Shown in pieces: positions 32,600 through 41,547 of a stretch of 64,000 nucleotides of DNA. The stretch is from Rhodocyclaceae bacterium (GTDB taxonomy: Bacteria; Pseudomonadota; Gammaproteobacteria; Burkholderiales; Rhodocyclaceae): positions 1 through 64,000 of the forward strand of contig JAEUNM010000118.1 of the NCBI GenBank assembly GCA_016791105.1, given 5' to 3'. The translations under genes were made by a program, and so were the position numbers. Positions within the stretch are counted from its first letter, which is position 1, and the number at the start of each line of letters is the position of its first letter. Below the pieces are notes generated by a model that was not told where the DNA came from, did not search any database, and saw only the letters and a list, made by a program, of their open reading frames with translations.

Positions 32600-34043
32600 A
32601 TGCTCACCGCTGCGCCCGACTGCGCGCCGGCTGGCGCTGGCGCTGGGCGCCCTGCTCGCCGCCGCCTGCAGCACGGCGCGCCAGCACGAGCCGCCGTCCA
32701 TCGAGTTGGGTGCGTATTTCAAGGAAGCCGGCAACTGGCAGCCGGCGCAGCCGCGCGACGCGGAATTGCGCGGCAACTGGTGGGCGGCTTATGGCGACGC
32801 GGACCTGGACCGGCTCATGCCGCGCGTGCTGACCGATAACCAGGATTTGCGCATCGCCGAGGCGCAGTACCGGATTGCGCTGGCGACCACCGATGCGGCG
32901 CGCGCGAGCCTGTTTCCTTCGTTGAACGGCTCGCTTGCCGCCACCCGCTCGCGCGCAGCCGCAAGCAGCAATTCAAACTCCGGCAGTACGCGCAGCAGCT
33001 CGCCCGCGAATACGGTCAATCTGGGTCTGACGGCAAGCTGGGAACCCGACCTGTTCGGCCGCCTGCGCCTGGGGGTCGCGGTGGACCGCGCCAATGCCGA
33101 GGCGGCGGCGGCCAATCGCGCCGCTGTGATGCTCGCCATGCAGGCGCAACTGGCGCAGAACTATTTTTTGTTACGCACCGCCGATGCCAAACAAAGCTTG
33201 CTGGCGGAGGAAATCGAGGCCCTGGACAAGTCCTTGCTGCTCACCAGAAATCGCTATGCCGCAGGCGTGGCGACGCGGGCAGACGTGGCGCAGGCGGAAA
33301 CCCAACTCAAATCCACCACCGCGCAGGGCGTGGAAAACCGCCTCACGCGGGCGCAGCTCGAGCACGCCATCGCCGTACTGCTGGGCGTTGCCCCGTCCGC
33401 ACTGGACCTCGCGGCCAAACCGCCGCTCGCAGTGCGCTTGCACATTCCGCCCCTGTTGCCGGCCGATCTGCTGGAACGCCGTCCCGACGTCGCGGCAGCG
33501 GAACGCCAGGTGGCGGCTGCCAATGCGCAGATGGGCATCGCGCAGACCGCGTTTTTTCCGAAACTGACGCTGTCGGCCACGCTGGGCCAATCCGCCTCCA
33601 GTTTTTCCCAGTTGTTTTCGGCGCCGGCCCGCTATTGGTCGCTGGGACCGGCGCTGGCGGCCACACTTTTTGACGCCGGCCAGCGCGAAGCGGCCATTTC
33701 CGGCGCGCAGGCGACGCATGACCAGGCCGTTGCCAATTACCGCAAGACGGTACTCGTAAGCCTGCAGGAAGTCGAAGACAATCTCGCCGCGCTGCGCCTG
33801 CTGGATGAGGAAATTGCCGTGCAGCAGGAGGCCGTCTCTGCCGCCGGTGTGGCGCTGAAGCTCACGCTGAATGGCTACAAGGCCGGCACGGTCAGTTATC
33901 TGAATGTGATCGCGGCGCAAACCGCGGAATTGTCGGCGCGGCAGAACCTGCTCACGCTGCAGGGGCGCTTGCGCACGGCGGAAGTGGCCCTGGTGCGCGC
34001 GCTGGGAGGTGGCTGGAAAGCCGGTGATTTGGCCGGGCCTTGA
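32589..34043 (+). CDS. Outer-membrane efflux channel lipoprotein (OprM/NodT type)
   Basis: 484 residues. The N-terminal signal peptide ends in LLAAAC, so Cys27 is the likely lipidated residue of a type II (lipoprotein) signal; the lipobox is slightly off consensus, with Ala at -3. The mature protein shows the two OEP repeats typical of TolC-like trimers, with the recognisable LDLAAKPP region, LLPADLLERRPDVAAAERQ (in outline) and LTLSATLGQSASSFSQLF. It is the exit duct of the tripartite pump. Its start lies inside the 3' end of mdtC, so it is the fourth gene of the operon. A spacer of 163 bases with no strong terminator follows. Confidence 0.92.
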   Translation: MHRKCSPLRPTARRLALALGALLAAACSTARQHEPPSIELGAYFKEAGNWQPAQPRDAELRGNWWAAYGDADLDRLMPRVLTDNQDLRIAEAQYRIALATTDAARASLFPSLNGSLAATRSRAAASSNSNSGSTRSSSPANTVNLGLTASWEPDLFGRLRLGVAVDRANAEAAAANRAAVMLAMQAQLAQNYFLLRTADAKQSLLAEEIEALDKSLLLTRNRYAAGVATRADVAQAETQLKSTTAQGVENRLTRAQLEHAIAVLLGVAPSALDLAAKPPLAVRLHIPPLLPADLLERRPDVAAAERQVAAANAQMGIAQTAFFPKLTLSATLGQSASSFSQLFSAPARYWSLGPALAATLFDAGQREAAISGAQATHDQAVANYRKTVLVSLQEVEDNLAALRLLDEEIAVQQEAVSAAGVALKLTLNGYKAGTVSYLNVIAAQTAELSARQNLLTLQGRLRTAEVALVRALGGGWKAGDLAGP

Positions 34044-34206
34044 ATTCCGTGCGTCGGCGAAACCCGATCGCGGCGGCGACCGATAGCCGTCAGGTGGTGG
34101 CCCGCGTCGGGTCCGTGCGCAGTTTCGTCAGACGTACGCTTGCGGGCGACACGTCTGCGCCGCCAGGGCTTAGGCCAGGCGCGCTGTGCGCGCCCGAAAT
34201 CCGCCG

Positions 34207-35883
34207 TCAGGGCGTGGCCCCGGCCGGCATGGTGCTGCGGCGGGTGTTCGACTTGCTGCGAAAAATACGCCGCAGGGCCAGATAGGCAGCCGCCAGCGTG
34301 GACGCAATGGTCGCCGCAACCGACAGCGGCACGGGGAAGCGATCCGGGCTTTCCGGCGCCGGTCCGTCCAGCAATTCCGGCGGGAAGGGGCGGCCATCGA
34401 CAGGAACGATTTTCCACTTGCTGCGCTCGGCGGGCGCTTGCCGCATGTATTCGTCAAAGCTGTCGACGGGCGCAAATCCGAATGCCCGGCTGGACGGGAA
34501 CTGCGGGATGTGAACGTAGTAAATCGCCTCCACGTCTTCTGTCAGCGCCTGTTCAAACGGCGTCAGCGTGCGGCCGGCCTGCCCCTTGGCCAGATGCAGC
34601 AAATCGTTCGCCAGCGCGTCGAAAGCGGCGGCCGGATAGAGCCGGGTCTGTTCTTCCAGCAGATAGTCGTAAATTTTGCGTCCGTCCTGCAGGCTCAGGC
34701 TGCTTGCCGCGGTGTGCAGATAGGCGCCTATCGCCCTGAACCAGGATTCGTGGCCCCGCTGCCGCGGGCGCCAGCCCAGCGTGGCGAGTGTATCCATGCT
34801 GATGCCCGCACAATTGGCACGCGCGTGGTCAAATTCGAAGTCGTGCCGGTAGAAGTGGTTGTACACCCGCTCTATGGCCGTCTGGTATTGCTGCGCCGTG
34901 CGTGCCTGGCGCAGCACGGCCACCAGCATGTAGGACGGCCGGTACCAGCTTTGCCCGCTGTTCAGATCGCCCAGGTATTTGTCCATGGGCGTGGGCGCCG
35001 CAACGACGCCTTTTTCGCTGTACGAATTGAGGTTGTTGAAGTTATATGTGAGCCAGCGCGACCAGTCGCCGTCGGCGCGGAAACGGCCGGTAGCGATGGC
35101 GAAATGTCCTCCGTGCGCCTCGTCATCGTCGCCCTGGGCGCCATTCAACATGACAGCCAGTACGGGCTTGTCCTGCAAATCGCTGCGCCGCGAAGGATCG
35201 CGCGCCCAGATCAGGCGGTTTGCGAAGGGCTGCTCGGCGCCGCCGCGGTGTGCGCCAATCAGGCGCCGGAAATTTTCATGTTCGGCCAGTGGCTGCAGCG
35301 GCGCGTCCGCCGGTATGGCGAAATCGAGCGGCCACAGCGTGCGCGCGACGAAACGCGTGGCGCCGTCGGTGGCAAGCCGCGTTTCGCCGCGCAGGCGCAG
35401 CGGCCGTTGCGAAAAATAATCCAGGCTGCCCTTGTCGAAGTAGGAACGATTGGTCGGAAGTTTGCCCGTGGTGGCAAAATCGGTTCGCGTGCCGTCGGGC
35501 AGTTGCAGGATGCGCGTGCCTGCGACCAGGCGCGCCTCGCGTATCACCTCGGACGAACCGACCCAGATGAGCGGGGGCGCACTCGCCTGCGGCGTGGCGG
35601 CAGCATCCGACATGTACTGGGCAACGTCGGCCTGTGCCGCGGTTCTGGGAGCAAAGCCGGCTGCCGCGGTTCCGGCCGGCGGCGCAAAAATCAGATCGTC
35701 ACGGAAATACCAGAGCGCCTGCGGGAGCGCCGCACAGTTCTCACAGTTGCCGCTGGTGAGGCGCAAGCCCTGTACGGAATGCAGTCCCAGGTCGCCATCG
35801 TCCTGGATCGGGCTGCCAATACCTGCATTGGCACTCAGAATCACGCACAGCATGAGCGCGACACAAGTCGCCTTAGATCGCAT
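34207..35883 (-). CDS. Secreted, membrane-anchored protein with possible permuted papain-like His/Cys pair (unknown function)
   Basis: 558 residues. The signal peptide (about 1-20) and a single C-terminal transmembrane helix (about 522-545) followed by a basic tail place the bulk in the periplasm, anchored at its C terminus. H260 lies in HGGHFAIATGRF and N357-C358 in RANCAGISMDTL. The order His, then Asn-Cys about 100 residues later, is what circularly permuted NlpC/P60- or LRAT-like thiol hydrolases and DUF4105-type proteins show, and the flanking YNFNNLNSY is compatible. CENC (47-50) could form a disulfide. I do not recognise a named family with certainty. It is convergent with the efflux operon and divergent from the chemoreceptor gene. 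Confidence 0.7.
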   Translation of the reverse strand: MRSKATCVALMLCVILSANAGIGSPIQDDGDLGLHSVQGLRLTSGNCENCAALPQALWYFRDDLIFAPPAGTAAAGFAPRTAAQADVAQYMSDAAATPQASAPPLIWVGSSEVIREARLVAGTRILQLPDGTRTDFATTGKLPTNRSYFDKGSLDYFSQRPLRLRGETRLATDGATRFVARTLWPLDFAIPADAPLQPLAEHENFRRLIGAHRGGAEQPFANRLIWARDPSRRSDLQDKPVLAVMLNGAQGDDDEAHGGHFAIATGRFRADGDWSRWLTYNFNNLNSYSEKGVVAAPTPMDKYLGDLNSGQSWYRPSYMLVAVLRQARTAQQYQTAIERVYNHFYRHDFEFDHARANCAGISMDTLATLGWRPRQRGHESWFRAIGAYLHTAASSLSLQDGRKIYDYLLEEQTRLYPAAAFDALANDLLHLAKGQAGRTLTPFEQALTEDVEAIYYVHIPQFPSSRAFGFAPVDSFDEYMRQAPAERSKWKIVPVDGRPFPPELLDGPAPESPDRFPVPLSVAATIASTLAAAYLALRRIFRSKSNTRRSTMPAGATP

Positions 35884-36108
35884 TTCTTATCTTTCCCCCG
35901 CGGCGGATCGTGGTCCGTCGTGAAATCCGTTTGCGCCCGTCAGATGCCGGCAGACATGGACGAAGAAGCCGCCATGGCGGTCGCGCCGGCCACCATCCTC
36001 CAGCCAGGCTTCGCGACTACGCATGCGTCGTGAAACGCTTGCGACTTGCGCCCGTGCCAGCAGTGCAGAGCGCACCCGGGATTATGACCGGAACTGACAT
36101 GTTGGCAG

Positions 36109-36133
36109 GCTAGTCCGAAGGTGCTAGTCCGAA
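36109..36133. repeat. 11-base tandem direct repeat GCTAGTCCGAA
   Basis: GCTAGTCCGAA occurs at 36109-36119 and again at 36123-36133, a 14-base period. This is about one and a third helical turns, so it could be a regulator half-site pair. Chance duplication is not excluded. Confidence 0.5.
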
Positions 36134-36266
36134 CGATCTAGGCCGGATGGTCCCACTGGTGCGGCTCACGCCGCCGCGCGCTGCTGCACCGCGAGCCGAC
36201 ACCGCCCTTGGCTCTTGGCGGCAACGCTGGCGACTTGCCGATACGCCCAAGTATTTCGGCCAAGCC

Positions 36267-36293
36267 TAAAGTTCCGCAAAGGAATTCCGTTGC
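36267..36293 (+). promoter_or_regulatory. Candidate sigma-28 (FliA) promoter for the chemoreceptor gene
   Basis: TAAAGTTC at 36267-36274 is close to the FliA -35 consensus TAAAGTTT. After 11 bases comes TCCGTTGC at 36286-36293, which keeps CCG and one T of the -10 consensus GCCGATAA. Chemoreceptor genes are classic FliA targets. The -10 match is only half, so this is tentative. Confidence 0.35.
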
Positions 36294-36353
36294 CAGCGCT
36301 ATTCCGGGTTCATGACTGGGGCATGACCCGTGCCTGCGGCGAAAGGATTACCC

Positions 36354-38054
36354 ATGCGACTTGCACCCAAATCACTGTTCTGGCAGATCAGCATTCCCGT
36401 ATTTTGCGTACTGGGTATAGCCCTGCTCGCAGCCGCGCTGGCGCTGCCACGCCTGTTGCGCGAGCAGATCGTGCATCAGGCGGTCGCCGAGGCACGCCAT
36501 ACCGTCGGCCAGTACAGGGTGCTGCGCAAGTACTACACGGAAAACGTGATCGCCAAACTGGGCGCCACCGGCGGTGCGCTGAAGCCTTCTTTCGAACACG
36601 CCGGCAAACCGGACCGCGTGCCGCTGCCGGCAACCATGATTCACGATCTTGGCCAACTGGTCGCCGCCGAGGGTACGCATCTGGCGCTATACAGCGCGTT
36701 CCCGTTTCCGAATCGGGCCGCGCGCAAGCTGGACAATTTTTCCGAAACGGCCTGGCGCACCCTGAGCGCGTCGCCGGACGGGGTTTATACCGACGTCGAG
36801 CAAATCGATGGGCGCACCATGGTGCGCGTCGCATCGGCCGACAAATTGGTGGCCGAAGCTTGCGTGAATTGCCATAACAGCCATCCGGACAGCCCGCGCC
36901 GCGACTGGAAACTGGGCGACGTGCGCGGCGTGCTCGAGGTACAACAGGATGTGACCGACGCATTGGCTGCCGGCAACGCGCTGGCGCGCAATATCGCGCT
37001 GGGCGTGATCGCCACCGGCATTCTGGTCGGGGTGGTGTTCCTGGTGATATTTCGCACCATATTCCACCGCCGCGTACATGAATTGTCCAGCGCGCTGGAG
37101 CGCATCGCTGACGGCGGAGGCGATTTGCGCCAACGTCTGCCCGAAGCCGACCGCGGCGAACTGGCGCCCATCGCACATGCATTCAACGGGCTCATCACCA
37201 GTTTGCAGGGCATGGTGCGGCGCCTCGCCGACGACGCCCGCCAGGTTGCCGAGGGCAGCACGCAATTGTCCGCCGCCGCACGCGATCTGAACCAGGCGGC
37301 GGCCAATCAGAATTCCGCCGCGGGTGCCGCCGCGGGGTCCGTGGACGGGCTCGCGCACAGCGTGGGATCGGTCACCGCGCACGCCGAATCAACCGCCGAA
37401 CTGGCCGACCAGACCATACGTTATGCGCGCGAAGGCGAAACCCTGGCACGCCAGGCGTCGGGCGAGGTGGGCCGCGCCGCGCAGTGCGTACTCGGGGCAG
37501 CCAGCAAGGTATCCGAACTGAAAGGCCGTACCGGCACCATCAGCGGCATCGTGGCGGCCATACACGACATTGCCGACCAGACCAATCTGCTGGCGCTCAA
37601 TGCCGCCATCGAAGCCGCCCGTGCCGGCGAACAGGGCCGCGGCTTCGCCGTGGTGGCCGACGAGGTGCGCAAACTGGCCGAACGTTCGAGCGAAGCCACG
37701 CGCCAGATTACGCGCACCATAGAAACCATACAGGTCGACACCGAAGCATCGGCGCAGGAAATCGAAGCCAGCGCCCGCCTGGTGGGCGAAAGCGCGGAAC
37801 TTGCCGACCGCGCCGCGGCGGCGCTGGCCAGCATCAGCGACTCGGCCGAAAGCACCTCCGAAAAAGTGGCCGGCATCGCCCAGGCCGCGCGCGAACAGTC
37901 AGCTGGTGCGGACGCCATCGCCAGCAACGTGCAGCAAATCGCCCGCATGTCGGAAGCCAGTGCCGACACCACGCGCCGCGTGCATGAAATTGCCGGCGGA
38001 CTGCAAGGCATGGCCGCCCGCCTGTACGAAGAAACCCAGCGCTTCAAGGTCTGA
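36354..38054 (+). CDS. Methyl-accepting chemotaxis protein with haem c-binding (DUF3365/Tll0287-like) sensor domain
   Basis: 566 residues. Transmembrane helix 1 (about 13-32) and helix 2 (about 213-234) bracket a periplasmic domain of about 180 residues containing C170-V-N-C173-H174, a c-type haem attachment site, followed by NSHPDSPRRDWKLGDVRG, the signature of DUF3365/Tll0287-like sensor domains. HAMP follows (about 235-290). The cytoplasmic signalling domain has the conserved hairpin tip DIADQTNLLALNAAIEAARAGE in outline. It probably senses redox state, or a gas or ligand at the haem (inference from the family). The ATG at 36354 follows AAAGGA; a GTG at 36330 is in frame but has no ribosome site. 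It stands alone with no che genes nearby. Confidence 0.92.
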   Translation: MRLAPKSLFWQISIPVFCVLGIALLAAALALPRLLREQIVHQAVAEARHTVGQYRVLRKYYTENVIAKLGATGGALKPSFEHAGKPDRVPLPATMIHDLGQLVAAEGTHLALYSAFPFPNRAARKLDNFSETAWRTLSASPDGVYTDVEQIDGRTMVRVASADKLVAEACVNCHNSHPDSPRRDWKLGDVRGVLEVQQDVTDALAAGNALARNIALGVIATGILVGVVFLVIFRTIFHRRVHELSSALERIADGGGDLRQRLPEADRGELAPIAHAFNGLITSLQGMVRRLADDARQVAEGSTQLSAAARDLNQAAANQNSAAGAAAGSVDGLAHSVGSVTAHAESTAELADQTIRYAREGETLARQASGEVGRAAQCVLGAASKVSELKGRTGTISGIVAAIHDIADQTNLLALNAAIEAARAGEQGRGFAVVADEVRKLAERSSEATRQITRTIETIQVDTEASAQEIEASARLVGESAELADRAAAALASISDSAESTSEKVAGIAQAAREQSAGADAIASNVQQIARMSEASADTTRRVHEIAGGLQGMAARLYEETQRFKV

Positions 38055-38271
38055 ACGGCCAGCGCTGGCGCGCCGGCCAGCACGCCGGCGCAATTGATGC
38101 GCCGCAAGACCGGCGCGCCAATTGGCGGCAGTCCGGCCGCGCTTCATCTACCATTCCACTGATTCGCACCGCGCGCCGCACCGCCATCCGAGCGGACATC
38201 AGCCTGGCTGCCGCGATGACAAGCGCTTCCCCACAGCGGCTGCGTGCGCCCCCCCGCAAGGAGAATGGACG

Positions 38272-40038
38272 ATGGGATTTCTTTACTTCGATCGCAACAT
38301 TCCTGCCGAAGCACATCGCATCATTGGCGAATTGGGGCCGCGCGGCGTGGCCGCATTTGCATTTGCGCCGGGCGGCGGCTGGGTAATCGTGACCAAGGAC
38401 CGCGCCTATTACGCGCGCGGTATTGCGGACGAATGTTTCCAGCAACTGGGCAGTTTCATGCGCGCCGGCGACGAATTGCGCGTGCTGGCTTTCACTCCCT
38501 CGGGCGGCTGGGTGATCGTGACCGATCGCCACTATTACGCGCGCGGCATCGCGGATGAATGTTTCCGCAAGCTGGGCGATTTTTTTGCCGCCGGCGCCTC
38601 CATTACCTGCATCGCCTTTCCGCCGCAGGGCGGCAACAGTTGGGTCATCCTGGCCGGACATGCGCTTTTCGCGCGCAATATCGACGACGAGTGCTACCAG
38701 TTGCTGTGCAACTGCCTGCCCAGCACGCGGCCGGCGCGCAAGGTGGCATTCACGCCGGGCGGCGGCTGGGCCATCCTGGCGGAAGATTATTACTGGGCGC
38801 GCAACATTCCAGGCGAATGTTTCGATCAGATGGGAAATTTTCGCCAGCAGGGCTGGCTGCTCGACCACCTGGCGTTTTCCGCCGAAGGGGCATGGTCGCT
38901 GCAAACCAATACTGTGGCACCGGCGCGCCCGGCCGATCCGATACGCGACATGGAAAATCACATCACGGTCGAAAACGGCGCGCCGCAATCGATCTGGCAG
39001 CGCATGGCGAAATACCGCACGCCGGGCGCCAGCGTGGCGGTGGTGCTGGAAAACCGCCTGGCCTGGGCCTGCAGCTATGGCCACCTGGAGCGTGGCAAGC
39101 CCGAGTGCGTGCATACCGACACGGTGTTTCAGGCCGCATCCATCAGCAAACCGGTTGCCGCGGTCGGATTTTTGCGCCTGGTGCAGGATGGTCACCTGCA
39201 GCTGAGCGAGAACCTGACGCCGTATCTGGGCTGGAACCTGCCGCTCTGTTCCACCGCCAGCGCGAAATGGAAAAGCCAGATGAATCTGGCGCTGTTGCTG
39301 CAGCACCGCGGCGGCGTGAGCGGCCTGGGCGTGCCGGACGCAAGCGGGGCGTGCAGCAATTTTGGCGGCTTTGCGGGCTATGCGAACGATGCGTCCGTAG
39401 CCGTACCCACGCTGGCGCAAATTTTGGCCGGCGCACCGCCCTGCAATTCGCCGCCGATACAGATTAGCTATCAGCCCGGCGGCGGGCCCTATTATTCCGG
39501 CGCCGGCTATGTGCTCATGATGCAGATGCTGGAACACCTGACCGGCCACGCCTTCCGGCCCTGGATGCGCGAACACGTGCTGCTGCCGGCCGGCATGACG
39601 CGCAGCAGTTTCGAAATGACGCTGCCGCCCAGCATGAGCCGTGCCGCCGCCGGCCACGACGCCAATGGCGAAGTCATTGCGGGGCGCCGCAACCGCTATC
39701 CGGAAGCCGCTGCAGCCGGGCTATATACCACGGCCGCCGATCTGTGCCGCTTCATCAGCCTGCTCAATTGCCGCGGCACGCTGGATGGCCGCGAAGTGCT
39801 GGATCAGACGCGCACCGCCATCATGGTGAACCAGGCCACCGGCATTTTTACGCAGAACCCGTTTGGCGCCGACAATTTCTGCTACTGGCACAACGGCATC
39901 AATTACGGCTTCCGCGCGCTCATCAAGGGGTTTCCGAATCGGCGCGCCGGTGTGGCGGTGATGACCAACGGCGAGCGCGGCGACCGGCTGCACAACGAAA
40001 TCGTGCAGGCGATCGAAACCCACTATGGCTGGAACTGA
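38272..40038 (+). CDS. Repeat domain fused to serine hydrolase of the class C beta-lactamase fold
   Basis: 588 residues. The ATG at 38272 has AAGGAG 9 bases upstream. Residues 1 to about 215 hold about five copies of a 43-45-residue repeat with the pattern AF-P-GGGW-I-(V/L) ... YYARGIADECF, probably a small beta-propeller-like domain. Residues about 235-580 are a penicillin-binding/beta-lactamase-fold hydrolase with S290-I-S-K293 (SxxK nucleophile motif), Y408-S-G410 where YxN is usual, and H540-N-G542 in place of KTG. No signal peptide or lipobox is visible, which is unusual because most such enzymes are exported. Substrate unknown; ester or peptide hydrolysis is most likely from the family. 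The gene is alone. Confidence 0.85.
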   Translation: MGFLYFDRNIPAEAHRIIGELGPRGVAAFAFAPGGGWVIVTKDRAYYARGIADECFQQLGSFMRAGDELRVLAFTPSGGWVIVTDRHYYARGIADECFRKLGDFFAAGASITCIAFPPQGGNSWVILAGHALFARNIDDECYQLLCNCLPSTRPARKVAFTPGGGWAILAEDYYWARNIPGECFDQMGNFRQQGWLLDHLAFSAEGAWSLQTNTVAPARPADPIRDMENHITVENGAPQSIWQRMAKYRTPGASVAVVLENRLAWACSYGHLERGKPECVHTDTVFQAASISKPVAAVGFLRLVQDGHLQLSENLTPYLGWNLPLCSTASAKWKSQMNLALLLQHRGGVSGLGVPDASGACSNFGGFAGYANDASVAVPTLAQILAGAPPCNSPPIQISYQPGGGPYYSGAGYVLMMQMLEHLTGHAFRPWMREHVLLPAGMTRSSFEMTLPPSMSRAAAGHDANGEVIAGRRNRYPEAAAAGLYTTAADLCRFISLLNCRGTLDGREVLDQTRTAIMVNQATGIFTQNPFGADNFCYWHNGINYGFRALIKGFPNRRAGVAVMTNGERGDRLHNEIVQAIETHYGWN

Positions 40039-40122
40039 GCTGCGAGCGCGATGAGCGGCACCTGCTGCATGGCGGGTTGTGGCGCGGCGGCGCGGCCGCG
40101 GGGGCGCGCCGGCACGCGGGCG

Positions 40123-40128
40123 GTATAA
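40123..40128 (+). promoter_or_regulatory. Perfect TATAAT -10 box upstream of pcnB
   Basis: TATAAT lies 36 bases before the pcnB start in very GC-rich surroundings, so it stands out. The sequence 17 bases upstream is GC-rich and does not match a -35 box. It may drive the pcnB-folK-pan gene cluster. Confidence 0.4.
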
Positions 40129-40164
40129 TCGCAGCCCCTTTTAACCGAGCAGTGGCCGCCGCGC

Positions 40165-41532
40165 ATGATTACCAAGCTGTTGCGCAAGGTATTTCGCCGA
40201 GAAAAGCCGGCGGCGGCACCGGCCGCGCCGCCCGGACCGGCCGTCATCGCGGTCGAGCAGCACGGCGTGGCGCGCGACAAAATTACCCCGGGCGCCCGCC
40301 ACGTGTGCGAAAAGCTGCAGGCGGCCGGTTTCAAGGCCTATGTCGTGGGCGGCGCGGTACGCGACCTGATCGCCGGGCTCACCCCGAAAGATTTTGACGT
40401 CGCCACCGACGCCACGCCAGAAGAGGTTTTGCTGCACTTCCGCCGCGCGCGCATGATAGGGCGGCGCTTTCGCATCGTGCACGTGATGCAGGGGCGCGAA
40501 ACCATAGAAGTTTCAACCTTCCGCGCCTCCAACGACGCCGAAACCGACGAACACGGGCGCATCCTGCGCGACAACGTATTCGGCAACCAGGCCGAAGATG
40601 CGTCGCGGCGCGACTTCACCGTCAATGCGCTGTATTACGATCCGGGCACCGAAACGGTGATCGACTACCACCACGGCGTGGCCGACCTGCAGCAAAAAAC
40701 CTTGCGCATGATAGGCGAGCCGCGCCGCCGCTACCGCGAAGACCCCATACGCATGCTGCGCGCGGTACGCCTGGGCACCAAACTGGGCCTGACCCTGGAT
40801 AGCGATGCGCGCGCGCCGATACGCGAAATGGCGCAACTGCTGGAAAACGTTCCGGCAGCGCGGCTGTTCGATGAAATGCTCAAGCTGCTCACCTGCGGCG
40901 ACGCCTGGCGCTGCCTGCGCCACTTGCGCGAAGAAGGCTTGCACCACGGCCTGTTGCCTCTGCTGGACGTGATACTCGAACAACCGCTGGGCGAGCGTTT
41001 CGTGACTCTGGCGCTGGCGCGCACGGACCGCCGCGTGCGCGAGGGCAAAACCGTTTCGCCCGGCTTTCTGTTCGCCACGCTGCTATGGCACGAGGTGCTG
41101 GCAAACTGGGAAGCGCGCCGTGCGCGCGACGAAGCGAATATCCCCGCGCTATTCGAGGCCATGAGCGAGGTGCTCGACCAGCAGGCGGAAAAACTCGCGA
41201 TTTCCAAGCGCATCGCTGCCGACATCCGCGAAATTTGGGTGCTGCAGGCGCGTTTCGACATGCGCAGCGGCAAACGCCCCTATCGCATGCTGGAACAGGC
41301 GCGTTTCCGCGCCGCGCTCGACTTCCTGGAATTGCGCGCCGAATCGGGCGAACTGGGGCAGGAACTGGCCGACTGGTGGCGCGAATTTGCCGATGCCGAT
41401 GGCGCCGCTCGCGAAGCCATGCTGATCGCCGATTCCGCGCCGAAAAAACGGCGCCGGCGGCGCCGCAAGCCGGCCGGCGGCGATGTGGATGCCACGGCCG
41501 CGCCTGAAGCCGATCAACCGTCCGCCGACTAG
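40165..41532 (+). CDS. pcnB: Poly(A) polymerase PcnB (class II nucleotidyltransferase)
   Basis: 455 residues. Adds poly(A) tails to RNA 3' ends, marking them for degradation. The nucleotidyltransferase core has GGAVRD at 62-67 and catalytic D76 and D78 in KDFDVATD, then the RRDFTVNALYYD motif and RRRYREDPIRMLRAVR. The basic, disordered C-terminal tail (KKRRRRRRKP) is typical of PcnB and argues against a CCA-adding enzyme, although the two families are close. It leads the folK-dNK-pan cluster, a common betaproteobacterial order. The ATG at 40165 gives the usual short basic N terminus. Confidence 0.94.
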   Translation: MITKLLRKVFRREKPAAAPAAPPGPAVIAVEQHGVARDKITPGARHVCEKLQAAGFKAYVVGGAVRDLIAGLTPKDFDVATDATPEEVLLHFRRARMIGRRFRIVHVMQGRETIEVSTFRASNDAETDEHGRILRDNVFGNQAEDASRRDFTVNALYYDPGTETVIDYHHGVADLQQKTLRMIGEPRRRYREDPIRMLRAVRLGTKLGLTLDSDARAPIREMAQLLENVPAARLFDEMLKLLTCGDAWRCLRHLREEGLHHGLLPLLDVILEQPLGERFVTLALARTDRRVREGKTVSPGFLFATLLWHEVLANWEARRARDEANIPALFEAMSEVLDQQAEKLAISKRIAADIREIWVLQARFDMRSGKRPYRMLEQARFRAALDFLELRAESGELGQELADWWREFADADGAAREAMLIADSAPKKRRRRRRKPAGGDVDATAAPEADQPSAD

Positions 41533-41547
41533 GCGCGCCCAGCCAGC

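Larger units (their letters stand above)
35884..36353. other. 470-base divergent intergenic region upstream of the chemoreceptor gene
   Basis: No convincing gene. It contains the 11-base direct repeat GCTAGTCCGAA (36109-36119 and 36123-36133) and a sigma-28-like promoter candidate at 36267-36293. The Shine-Dalgarno AAGGA of the chemoreceptor gene is at its right end. Confidence 0.5.

Noticed and set aside
34178..34194. Hairpin GGCGCGC-TGT-GCGCGCC after the efflux operon
   Set aside because: It has no T-run and alternating GC sequence of this kind is common here; calling it a terminator is not justified.
34186..36033. A 615-codon plus-strand frame opposite the His/Cys secreted protein gene
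   Set aside because: The minus-strand gene has a signal peptide, a membrane anchor and a conserved-looking His/Cys layout; the plus frame is compositionally a shadow.
38340..38900. Periodic DNA repeats that might suggest a repeat array or CRISPR
   Set aside because: The periodicity is about 130 bases and in frame. It is explained by the protein repeats of the hydrolase gene, not by spaced DNA repeats.
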